Origin: Strobilurus pachycystidiatus
Lineage: Eukaryota; Basidiomycota; Agaricomycetes; Agaricales; Physalacriaceae
Length of the DNA: 64,000 nucleotides
Reading direction: 5' to 3'
Assembly (NCBI GenBank): GCA_019915135.1
Contig: JAHLMK010000015.1
Location: forward strand, 620,001 to 684,000
In this document: positions 10,328 to 21,145 of the stretch, one piece after another
Position numbering within the stretch: the stretch's first letter is position 1
Layout of the letters: every line of letters starts with the position of its first letter
The notes under the pieces: model-generated
Databases searched by the model: none
Seen by the model: only the letters and a program-made list of their open reading frames with translations
What the model was told of the DNA's origin: nothing
Program-made: the position numbers and the translations under genes

Positions 10328-11338
10328 TTACAGCCTATCGAACTTACGACTCACATCGACACATTTGCCGTCCATCAAGACAACAGCCCTGAGTTTGAGT
10401 CGCATTCTCTTGGTGTATTGTCCTGCCGGACCTTTCTTATCTATCTTGAGCGGCACCACGAAGGCCGAAAACTTCACTTCCACTATGTCCCCCACTCTCA
10501 AGTTGGCCGGACTCATAGGCTCGAAACTATCGAGAGGTGAGTATAGACCGTGTCCAAAGGTGAATTGCTTGCCTCTTATTGTTTCCCGTACCTTTCATCT
10601 CATAATACATGACGCGATTATCCGCAGTGTGCTTCATGTTGTCCTTCAAAGCCAAGTCGCGTAGAAAGTCCTTCGGATCCACGTCCAAGGCAAAATCCAC
10701 CGGCTCCTCCTGGTCCGTCTCCTGAATCCGCTCGAAGTAACGGTTAGCCATATCAACGGCAGGATGGCCCTCAAAGCTAGAGTATTGCCAAGGTTCGAAG
10801 GTACCGGCGGGGAATACTCGTTCGAATTTCATGTGAGCTTCCCTGATGTTCTCAATACCTTTGAAAAAAGACGGTTCCTCGAATCCACAGATCTGTATAT
10901 TCTGTTGCAGGACATGCGAGCGTGTACTAATGCGGACAGCAATTAGAGCGCACTTGACAGGTCAGAATAAACTGCTTACGATGGTCGTCTGTCAATCGGC
11001 GGAATCCTGGCCGAGGTCAAGACGCCATTCATGACCAGGCTTTGCTCGGTGGCCTCCATATCTTCCTGGGCGGTGAGTCGCCAAGTTATGCCGTCGTCTT
11101 CAGTCTTGCAATTCATCTTGTGTATAAGAGCTGCCTGCCTCCGAGGTCATTCACTGCACTCCCATACATCAACATCAACAACTTACAGTTTCCTCGTTGC
11201 TCATATGATTGGCCTTTTCGATCTTGCGTTCCGCGATCATGGAATTGACGAGCTCGGCTGCGGTTTTTCTGTGAATTTCTTATGCAGATCATGCAACGTG
11301 GACATACCCGCTTTCTGGCGATCGTAATATGCGTCCAT
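10328..11338 (-). CDS. Multi-exon hypothetical protein of a lineage-specific Agaricomycete family
   Basis: Several minus-strand exons are joined by short GT..AG introns. A first exon begins at an ATG at 11338 (MDAYYDRQKA). Next come KTAAELVNSMIAERKIEK ending at GTAAGT near 11187, a MEATEQSLVMNGVLTSARIP exon, QNIQICGFEEPSFFKG, and an exon reading MKFERVFPAGTFEPWQYSSF to VMYYEMKG. The final visible block is MSPANLRVGDIVEVKFSAFV. Two junctions (near 11300 and 10540-10590) do not close in phase with the obvious donor and acceptor sites, so the model is provisional or the copy is damaged. No catalytic motif is seen. From general familiarity this resembles proteins widespread in mushroom genomes without a known role. 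Confidence 0.5.
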
Positions 11339-12346
11339 AATAGTAGTGGTGGATTCTTGTTGAAGTTCGTTCCTCTTTATCTGTTTCTTTCCAACTCCGT
11401 TTCGATATCCCACATCTGACGGGACGCCTTTTTCGACTGCAGAACGTGTCGATCAACTCCATGCCTCAAACAAAAAAATTCTCCCCTTCGGGTCGTAAAC
11501 CTCAGGAATTCTAGTGTGCCGTGGTACTCGCACTTGAAACGATCTCCGCATTGGAACTCAATAACTCTAGTGCGCCGTGGTTCCCGCACTCGAAACGATC
11601 GTCACCCTTGGTTGTCCTGTCCATTATATCGAAGTCTTGCGCCTTCTAGTGCACTACACCCAACCGAGAAATACCATCTACTTCTATATCTGTTCATTCC
11701 TTGTTATCTGACAGTATGGCGTTATGGAAAGCAAACGTCATCTTACTGTTGCGCCTCGGGCGAATCGTCTCACTGTTGCGCCGATCCCCTGCCTCGGGCG
11801 ACTCGTCTCCGTGGGTGGTCCTGACGGTGACAACCAATCAATACGCCTTGCCCTGCATTATTCCCGGCGAGGCAATGTTCTCACGCTGTATGCGTTCATT
11901 CTAGTCTCTGTATCTTCCTTCTGACTTCCGTTGCAGATTCACCTTCCCCTCATCTTCTCTGGTTACGTATTCCTTCCAGCCCGTGCCTCCATTGCTTAGC
12001 TATATTCTCACTCTCGCCATGAGACTTAGCCCTACGGTATAGCTTATGACTGGCCTAGTACTTCTCGCGCGCGCTTGCTGCGCGGTATGCCTGTACGTCA
12101 ACACCTTCTTCCATCGTCGCTCTTGTGAACGGGTTCTGCAGATCCATCATGACGTTCTAGGGCGATTCTCACAGGCTTACCTTCCACGGGCTCTTCAACT
12201 TCCTGATGGGCTGCGTCACTCCCCATGCATCACATCGCGTTGTCCTCGGCCTACGCACATCTCAAATAAGGACATCTCGACTGTCTAGTTCATCGCGCCC
12301 TTCATCGCGTTACACCTGTTGCGCCTCTCTGTCCGCTTTTTCCATC
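11339..12346. other. Intergenic, no gene recognised
   Basis: No convincing coding exon was found. Two imperfect 34-bp direct repeats, at about 11512-11545 and 11568-11601 (core CGTGGTACTCGCAC versus CGTGGTTCCCGCAC), are 56 bp apart. The last few hundred bases probably contain the promoter and 5' UTR of the gene starting at 12347. Confidence 0.5.
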
Positions 12347-15300
12347 ATGGCTAAAGGCAATCTTCGCCGTGGTCGCTCTGGCGGTATACAATCCGACCCC
12401 GCCTCTCTTGAGAATTTTCTTGCTCAGAAGTCAGTTGCTCCTCTTTGTTGGATTTCTCGAACTGATGTTTGCTTCTTAGACCCGTAGAACTTGATCCCAT
12501 CGCGGCGGCCATAGCCCTCAGTACTGGCGCCACCACCGAGTATGCCTTTTGAATTTAAGTCTGTACTGACTGACTCACCGCTACTTTGTGGTCCGCTAGG
12601 TCTGTCCAGGCACCTACTGTTGCCGGTGCAGATAAGATCAAGTCCAAAACCGTCAAAAAGCCCATCCTGGCTACCACTGGTCCTGTGAAGGCCAAGTACG
12701 TCTGTTTTTGTTCTTCGTCCTTGTTCCGATTCCTTATACTTGCTCGTAGTACCCAGCTGGCTAGGCGCTCTAAGTCAAAATCTGCGCAAGGACCTGCTGT
12801 CGTGTGAGTCTTCTACACTGTGGCATGGATCAGAGCTATCTACTGATGGATGTGTTAGCGAGTCTGCTACTGCTGCTCTCTCTACTGTGTTCAACGACCC
12901 GGTTGCGCGGGTCGAACAGCGCGGGCCCTCCGATGAGGAGCTTGCATTAGCCTTGGCTCAGGAGATGGCCGAAGAGTTGTACGGTTGTGAGTTGTCTGAG
13001 GACGAGCCCATGCTTCAGGCCAAGAACTTGGGTTCCCCGATCAGCCTTGCTGGTCCTGTGGCGGCTCCCGTCGCTACGCGTTCTTCTCCAGCGTCTGAGT
13101 TCGCAGACTTGGACAAGTTGTCGTTTGCTCGCCACTTGCGCGAGGAGATGGCTGTTATACAGGCTAAGTTGGATGTTTTGGAATCCGTGTAAGCTTTTTA
13201 TCCGCCCTATTCAATACGTTGCTGACTGTAACTCTAGTCCATCTCCTAAGGCTTCTGGTAGTCGCGTGTGGGCCGTGGATGAGGAATCGTATGTTCCTAT
13301 CCAATGTGTTTCTCCGTAGCTGACTGGCCGCCTCTCAGCGAGTTCGATACAGCTCCCATCGGCAGCAGAGTTGGTGATCTTAGTGCCGATAACCTGTATG
13401 TTCTTTTAATTTCTGCTCTCCAAGGGTTAAACTTTGTGTAGCTTCGATACGGAAGCGGTGGAAGCCAAAGATGACCGCAGTTTCTCGTCTCTCTCCTCCT
13501 TGTCCGAGGAAGAGGACCGGGAGAGCACCGTCAATGTTCCTCAATCCCTCACCGCCCAGGGCTATGCAGAGGACGGCTTCGTTGTCCACGATGATCACCA
13601 GTCCCAGGATGAGTTCGGCCATGTTGAATCCGACGTGATGGATGTGGATGAGAAACCGATCCAGCGTATCAAGCTCAGGCGTCTGAATCTCGAGCGCAAA
13701 GCTGGAGTTCCAAACTCCGAGGCTGATCTGCCCTCCGGGTATGTGGCCTTGCCTCTGTGTGTGATGTTCATGTGTACTAATCTGGACTTATTTGACAGGA
13801 CTCCAATAGTCGATTGCCGGTCAGTGATACGTTGTGCTATGACTTATTATAGTCTCAAGTGTCTATTTGCAGTCTCAAGAAGACGCCCAAGAAGCGGGTC
13901 CGTGTGCCCTCCCAGAGCGAGAGCGAGGTGGTGGTACTTGATTCCCCCGTTCTCAAGAAGCGGCGCATGAAGGCTGCGTCTGATGTGAGCTTTCTTCTTG
14001 GTTGCAAACACACTGCTGTCTGATACTCTTCTTAGCCGGAACCTGTTGGCGTCAAGGAGGACCCTGATGCTAACCATGATGCTGTCAAGCGCGAACCTGC
14101 TGTTGAGGGGGCTGGTGGTGCCAAGGAGGAACACTGTGTCCGTGATGTACCTGCTATCAAGCAGAAGGACAATGTCAAGTCCAACAAGGTACAATGTCCA
14201 GGTTATTGCCCAGGCGTAAGTAGTGCTGACACGTCTTACCCAGATGGCTGTCAAGGCTGAGCACATTCGGTCTGATGACGACGAGAACTGGTTCAAGGAG
14301 GAGGACAGTACCGAGGAAGCAGGTGGGCCTCAATATTTCTCGCTGCCTGTAAGTTCATAACCTTGTTAGGGCCTTACGAGGAGGATCTGCCCGGTCCACC
14401 TATGCCTACTACCGGCACAGGTTCTGTGACCGCCCTGATGGATAGCAACCGAGACAACAAGTTATACGATCTCAACATCGCCAACAATTTGCCGTAAGTT
14501 CTCAGCTTGCTCAGTGGCGATATTGCTGATCCCGCTGCTATTAGCCTTTTAGAGTTCAAAGCCCACTGGCAAGGAGATGCGAACCGCGGAGTCTTGCACA
14601 GTGAGGTGGAGGCGGCCCAAGAATACTTTGGCCTTAACACCATGATGTATGTCTTTCTCGTTTATGGTCATACCGATACTGATATGTCTACGCAGTAACG
14701 TTTACCTCGGCATGCTCTTCAAACGGTCCGGTGCCTACGTTAACTTGAGCCGCATGGATCCTGCTGCGCTCACCACCATTGCCTACGAGACTAAGTCGAA
14801 CACTTCGGGCCAGCGTCTGGCCTTCAAAGGCTCAGACACCACCCCTCTCTGCTGTACCCTAGGCATGACCACTGAGTCCTTCCTTCGAACTCCTTACCAT
14901 AAAGGCACTGCCGCCGTTCATGGCATTTTCTTTGCACCTTTCGAACAAGAGGAGATGCTGGCAAATTCTGTCGTTGGAAAGGTCTGGGGGCTGGCTTCCA
15001 GTTATGTTGCAGGACCCATCAGCAGGGTTCCTTGCAAACCAGATTTTTGTGCCTACTTCGCCGGCACTTACCCACGGAACGGCGATGAGCCAGTCTGGTT
15101 GCCCAGCTCTCTTGCCGGTATGTTGTAGTTCTCTTTATGTTTTCGTTATGTTTATGCTTCCCTATCAGTTCCGGCCAAGGTTGGGCAAGCTCCTCCAGTG
15201 GTCTCACGCAAGCTGGTTCTCCCACCGGCTCCGAGTGCTATGTCTTCCCCCCAGCGTGTTGGGAAAGCCCTCTCTACTCCTGCCTCCCCCAGCAAGCCAA

Positions 15301-15829
15301 GATCACCAGCGAAACAGCCCACTTACACCAAGACGGCGTGGAATTGCCACAAGTACGAACATCCTGGTAAGCTCATCGTCTTTGCTTCTTAGCTTTCCTA
15401 TCATTCTCTTCAGTCCTCATCCTGGACGGGCGCGGGGATTCAGACCATCCCCCCTTCAATTTCAGCGAGGCCGCATTCGCTCGGCTCAAGTCAGATCCGC
15501 TTGGCTGGCCTCCTTTTATGGACGGTAACACTGAACTTCCAGAGGATTCTCTGATTATGGTGGTTCACTCTGTTCAGACGTGGAGCAAGTCGACCCACAT
15601 GCCGCCTTCATTCGGTTATAACATTCACTCAGTGGTGTTGCTGGCCTTGGGGGAACACATTGCTAACGATCCATCCATCAACCCGCCCCTCCATACGAAG
15701 TTTCTGGATGCCTTTCTTCCCCAGCAGCCCCTGCCTGTGAAGAAGGGGAAGGTCACCGCTACCACGTCCAAGGGCAAGGCCAAGGAGGTTGCCATCACGT
15801 CCAAGGGCAAGGGAAAGGCCGTTGAGTAG
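12347..15829 (+). CDS. Large charged multi-exon protein, probably nuclear, unknown function
   Basis: The gene starts MAKGNLRRGRSGGIQSDP and is split by about twelve short introns (for example about 12431-12480, joining LAQK to PVELDPIAA in phase). The N-terminal half is disordered with acidic Ser/Asp/Glu tracts (FSSLSSLSEEEDRES, DVMDVDEKP). It carries clusters of Lys/Arg resembling nuclear localisation signals (KKTPKKRVRVPS, LKKRRMKAASD). The C-terminal half looks folded (LLEFKAHWQGDANRGVLHSEV, RTPYHKGTAAVHGIFFAPFEQ, SLIMVVHSVQTWSKSTH) and ends in a KGKAKE/SKGKGKAVE basic tail. No domain is recognised. The similar layout in the neighbouring accessory genes suggests a lineage-expanded family. 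Confidence 0.68.
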
Positions 15830-16606
15830 TGGGTCGGGTTTTAGTTCGTTTTGCTTGTAGTCATCAGTCGAATTACCTCCCTGTACATAAATAGTAGTTT
15901 GACAATTGTCATGATATGATACACGCATTCACGGGAATAAGCTCTACGCGATACAAATCACAGCGTAAACATTGATTGCTAACCCTGTATGATAGGGGCC
16001 GCTCGAGCGTGTTGTGATCACGGGACCCTGTCATAGTCACATACGCTTTTTCCCAACCACCATCACCCTGGCATCAACGCACTCCTCCCGTCGTATCGCG
16101 TCAACTCCCTCGTATTTAGACCTCGGCTGTCAACGCTATACGCGTTTCCGGCTTGTGCTCTAAGAGCTTCCCGAGTTCCTAGTGAACGACGACGGTTGCT
16201 CGCGTGGGTCGTACAGATCGCAGCCTGTGTAGTTTTCGCATCCCAGCCTTGACTCTTGCACAAAAACCAATGTCCGGCCATGCGGGCATCCCTGGAATTG
16301 AATTGTCAGCACTGCGCAGCCTCTTTTGCATTTCATACAGCTGATCCTCCGTTAGCGAGATAGTCAACGTCGGCCAGTTGGTTCCGTCACGAACACGAGC
16401 TAGGTACGCAGGTCGCATGTCGCAGCTGCATTCTCTTAAGCGGCTACTTGCGTAGAAACAGGCTTTCTCCGGCTAGCAACGCTGACTACAAGCACCAAAC
16501 ACGATACTTGCCATACCCCGCAATCCGTACGTCCGATGCATCACACCTTCTACGCGGGTACTGATGTTCGCCAGACTTTGTACATGACAGTCATGTCGCG
16601 CACTCT
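15830..16606. other. Intergenic, no gene recognised
   Basis: This contains the 3' end region of the preceding gene and probably the promoter or early exons of the Ulp1-like gene. A short ATG frame at about 16271 (MSGHAGIPGIELSALR) stops after 24 codons and is not supported as an exon. Confidence 0.4.
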
Positions 16607-18500
16607 TTGTGTAGCACGCCGAATATTGGACATGCCTCCAACCACGTATGGAATACCGGCTCCGGTGTGGCGTGGCGGTCATACCAGTTCCAACCACCGC
16701 CTGGGCAGGAAACAAACACATACTCGGAGCCTGTGCTTCAGCTGCCCACAGCCGTCGCCGCATGTGATTCCATTCGTCAGCCATCGCCTTCGCAACCGGT
16801 CCTCAACAATCACCAACCACTGCCACCACACGACTCTGTACCTAATCAACGGTCATATTTGGTAGCTTCCGAAGACGTACATCCGCCCTTTCCCCATCCT
16901 TCACCCCGCTACAACAACATCAACGCGGCTGGTGCAGGCCTGGGTCGCACTGTGCAGCCCGTTCAGTCCCCTGCAAAACTGAACCACTACCGAACCCAGC
17001 CTCCTCTCTTCATTCTTACATCCCCACCAATTCTGCCCGATACGGTACCAGCTTGTGAATTGCCTTTGACGCCTCTGTCGTCCGATGATGACTTTGATAT
17101 GGGCACAGCTGCAGATTCCTTGCCGTCCAATGAGGACGGCACGCCTGCTTCGAATGAGTGCTACGGCGTGGGTCCCTCGCAGGAGCCGAGTCAGGCTATC
17201 ACACTGGCTCGGGCCACTGCCGTTCTTCTCAGTTGGATTAGAACCCATGTTCAGAAGTCACCGTACCTGTCATGCACACCGGATCAGCCTGATGTCTTTT
17301 TAGCTATCTACATCGCCGAAAAATGCGCCAGCACCAAGAAATTGGACGGGCATGCCTTTGTATCCATCAGGGACAACATCGTGTTCCTAGACAGGGTATT
17401 GGTCATGGAAGGGGGCACGCTGAAAGACACGCCCTTGTATCAGGCTATTCGTCAGACCTCTTTGATTCTGCAACAATTTCTCCGCCACAAATGCGCAGAC
17501 GCTGGTGAAAAGATTAACGAAGTAGAGTCTTGTGTATGTTTGCTGGTCTTATTCTCCTATTATATACCCCTTCCAACTGAATTATTTGTAGATTTTTCGT
17601 CGCTGCTGTGCAGTCGTGGAAAAAGACCCAAGCTCACGTCTAAGCCGTAACGACTTAGTTTCGTTGACTACTGGCCATCACCTATCGGCCGCTGTTATGG
17701 AGTACATCCTGTCGAGCTGGTTTCCCGAGAGGGTCTTCCAAGGCTCCGTGATTCTGCCCGTCACCTTCGCTGCTTCGTATTTGTTGGTCTCTCAGCCCGA
17801 CAGCGGCTACACGGAAGCCTTACTCCGCATCACACCTGAAGCATTCTCTGCAATTATAGCCACCGATCCGCTGGCAGTATGTTGTCTGCCTCTTGTTCAC
17901 ACTTGTTACTCACCATATAACAGAAACATCTCAAAAACTTTTCCAAATGGCGTCGAGTCATCATTCCCATGCATCGAGACGGATGTCAATGGATGTGTGT
18001 GGTAGTGGACTTTGACCAGCTGTCTATCTCTATGTACGACAGCTGGACCACTCGCCCGAACTTCAAGGAGTGGAAAGCCAACACTGTGGATGGTCGCATC
18101 CTGAGGGTGGGACCCCCGTTCCATCATCCATATAATTACTAAATCAACATGTTATAGATTGTGCAACTGTTCATCGACCGGCTGTGCTCACATTGTGCGG
18201 CTCCGCCCATGGCCTGGCAGCCTAGTGTAAATTTTCATACTCACACACATGTACGTGAATGTATGGCATCATCACTGTCCCGAGTTCTGCTCACTAGTGT
18301 CACCGCAGACGCCTAGGCAGATCAACAAGTTCGACTCGGGAGTTTACACGTTATTGCGCATGCGGCATTTGATTTTCTCTGATGATCTCAATCCTACTGA
18401 TACGCCTCTACTATATCATTTCACTGCCTCTCCGGCCACTGCAATGCAGAGAAGTTTACTTTTACATGACGTTTACGCGCATTTTTCTTGTATTCTTTAA
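16607..18500 (+). CDS. Ulp1/C48-like protein with substituted catalytic residues
   Basis: Five exons are joined in phase: the first ends VESC, the second runs IFRRCCAVVEKDP to IATDPLA, then KHLKNFSKWRRVIIP to GRILR, then IVQLFIDRLCSH, then TPRQINKFDSGVYTLLRM to a stop at 18500. The third and fifth exons have the fold signature of the C48 (Ulp1/SENP, SUMO protease) family: a strand pair IIPMHRDGCQWMCVVVDF, the YDSW acid motif, and the DxGVY segment. In active members the first motif carries HW and the last DCG. Here they read QW (CAA TGG near 17980) and DSG (GAC TCG at about 18331). The catalytic His and Cys both appear replaced, predicting a non-proteolytic binding protein. The N-terminal 200 residues are Pro/Ser-rich and disordered, and the true start is uncertain. 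Confidence 0.62.
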
Positions 18501-19655
18501 AACATGTCCGGTACCTTACTGCCCTACCGGTCACTATTTGTCTACTCTACAACACCCGTAAACCAGACCACAAACATCAAGGAGAAATGAAACTGTACAT
18601 ACTCCATACAATGAAAGCCGGTCAATGTAATGACTGGAGAGTTCTTCAGTGGGAAATGACTTGCGGTGCTAAATTATGGCCCGCGATCGAGCTTGTCCTC
18701 TGACCGTCACCACAATTTTGCGCACCATTTCCCATCTCCCACGCTAACGACGGCCACCTCAATGCAACAGCAACCGCGCGCAATATAGGCGCCAGAGACG
18801 GATCCCAACGCACGCGCGCGCACAGGCCAGCGCAGACGCATCCGGCCGGAGGGTGCGCGGAACCCGCGCCTGGAGCAGCCCCAGCCAGCCAAGGTGCGAT
18901 CGTACACTACGTTGCGTTCTCTTTGCTGACTCCTTCTCTTAGCGCACTCTTAACCCTCCCTCCACCCTCCCAGTACCGCAAAGTCCAAGAGCCTGCCAAT
19001 TCCTAAATCCAATGGTCAGTAACGCATCCCTTAAGTCTTCAATCCAACACTTACCGTTCCCCAGCTTTTACGTCGACTCTTCCGATTCTATGCAAAAGCT
19101 ACACTACGTACGAGTACGCTACGGACCGGCTCCTCCATAAGCCATCGACAGCCGTCACTGTTTCGAGCCGTCACTGTTTTGCGACTGAACGGCAACTCCA
19201 TTTTAAATCGAACGCCCCAAGTGTAATGGTCAGTAATGGGTTCGTAGAGTCAAGCAATGAAGACTTACCTTTCGACAGTCAAAGTCAAAGCTTCGCAGCA
19301 TCAACGAATCACGCTACTGACGGATGAACCCCATTCACTAGCCTTTTCTGTAAGACTGGTGAGTTCCGGACCGTTTCATGTCCAAAGTCGAATGCTCACT
19401 CTGCCACAGCCAGCGCCGAACGAACGCGATCGAACCGAAACTGAGTTCTCAAGCTGGCGACAAGGTAAATATTGATACAATCACCTCTAGCGTTACGTGC
19501 TTACCTTTCCCTCAGCCCAGCATTGCACGAAACTGAAATTCTTAATGAGCCACAACGACACGTCTCAACGGCGACCACCCGTCGAAGCACTACGCTTACT
19601 CGATGATAATACATGTCGTGTCCACCGCGCAGTCAACGAGCATACGCCTTTGGCG
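18501..19655. other. Gene-poor stretch
   Basis: No coding exon is supported. GC-rich sequence at about 18750-18900 and several CTTAC strings that would be donors on the minus strand (near 19050, 19263, 19500) do not flank convincing reading frames. The stretch may hold remnants of a decayed gene. Confidence 0.4.
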
Positions 19656-20128
19656 TAGACATGAGCACGAATGTCGGATATTTTCGGATATTTCAATTAT
19701 ATTCGTATCCGACATCCGAAGATATTCGGATGTCGGATGTCGGATACCTCTCGGATGTCGGATACCTCTCGGATGTCGGATGTCCACTTTCTGAGCGGAC
19801 ATCCGAGACATGATAGTGTGGGCTGTAGTATATGAGTGTTCTGTGTTAGCTATGTGACTCTAATTGACATTTACACACAGTGTAATATTATAACTTCATA
19901 GTAGGTATGGTTTCAGGCTGCTCTTGATGCAATATTATGCCAATAGTCATGAATATTCAGATATATTCGAATATATTCGGATGAATATTCACAAATATTC
20001 GGATATTGGACAATTATCTCGGATGCAATGTCGGATATCCATCCGAATACGAATATCTGGGTTTGAGGTGCACATATTCGTGGTTCGGATGTCGGATACA
20101 TCCGAATAGACACTCGTGATCATGTCTA
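19656..20128. mobile_element. hAT-type non-autonomous element (MITE), 473 bp, with 8-bp TSD
   Basis: The left terminus TAGACATGAGCACGAATGTC (19656-19675) matches the reverse complement of the right terminus (20109-20128), with 2 mismatches in 20. It is bounded by a perfect direct repeat CTTTGGCG at 19648-19655 and 20129-20136. An 8-bp duplication with short TIRs beginning TAG is characteristic of the hAT superfamily. The interior has no real gene and is packed with variants of TCGGATGTCGGATA and ATATTCGGAT in both orientations. This includes a 19-bp unit repeated tandemly at about 19725-19785. Arrays of this kind behave as subterminal transposase-binding sites in hAT elements. An autonomous partner must lie elsewhere. 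Confidence 0.85.
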
Positions 20129-20136
20129 CTTTGGCG

Positions 20137-21145
20137 CACGAAATCGGGAGGCTGGAATACATGACCGTAATCTGCGGCGCATCTTCGGTGCGTGCAGGCT
20201 ATTTATCTATTCCAAGAGCGAAGCGATGGGCTCGAGGGTGGTATGGCATGTGTCGACGGTGACGGCGATGCGGTTGGGCTGCCTTGAACTCCATGCGGAC
20301 ATGGAATTGAGTTTTATACATTTGTTTTTTTGATTTTGCTTTCTTTTTCAGACTAGTTCGTAGATCGCAATACAATTCATTTAGATGCTACGATATCCGA
20401 GTAAGCGTGTGAGCGACTCCGGAGGGACTCTCCTTCCAGCAACGCCGCCCAAGGGACGTTCAAGGTACAACATCCACATTCGCATCGGGGCATTAGAATT
20501 ACGGCCAGATTGTCCTGGAGGGATAGACGTCCGGACGACATCATGATGGACGACCGTCCCCCAAAACCTATCACTTCCAGTGATTGTGATGCATGCTAGC
20601 GGACTCGCAGTTTCTGTTGAGGGGACGGTGTGTATGGCTCGTATCTGAGGGGCTCGTGTTGCTGAAGAACTTGAAGGCCGATTTCTCACAGCTGTGCGGC
20701 GAGCACGGCGAAGGATTGGCGAGAGCAGTAATGGGATGGCGAAGGAGTAAGGGACGGGTGGTGAGTGTGCGTTGCAGGCATTGTCGTTGTAAAAGGGTGG
20801 CAAGCGCTTCCAAAGAGTGGCGAGCGCGGAAGTAGGTGAGGAGACGTAGAGGCGACTGGGGAGGACGGTCAGAAATCAGTACATGGGCGAAAAGTATGAA
20901 AGAATCCTAGGCCGTAGACGATACTGTTGTTAACTTTCGGGCGTCGAACGCGCACCCGCTGGCAAGGGTACTATCCCTACAAGGCTCATCAGACTCACGG
21001 CGTTGCTCGCCTGCCACCGCGCCTCAGATTTACCCAACGACTGACTCACCAGCCAACGCGACGTATACCAACAGCCGGACCGATATGCCGGCGGCAATAA
21101 TACCCAGTCTCGCCTCTGCGACATCCTTCTCTGCCTTAGTCCATC
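20137..21145. other. Intergenic, no gene recognised
   Basis: A T-rich tract lies near 20320-20350. A minus-strand frame at 20381-20803 (140 codons) has no recognisable domain and low plausibility. The last 100 bases precede the ATG at 21146 and include a pyrimidine-rich leader. Confidence 0.35.

Noticed and set aside
18900..19560. Minus-strand gene suggested by several GTAAG donor-like strings
   Set aside because: The intervals between the putative introns do not give a consistent open frame or recognisable protein.
19596..19811. Minus-strand ORF with repeated GIRHPR
   Set aside because: It is a translation of the GGATGTCGGATA repeats of the hAT MITE, not a protein.
20381..20803. 140-codon minus-strand ORF
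   Set aside because: It has no domain, no intron context and low-complexity composition, and it overlaps a plus frame of equal quality.
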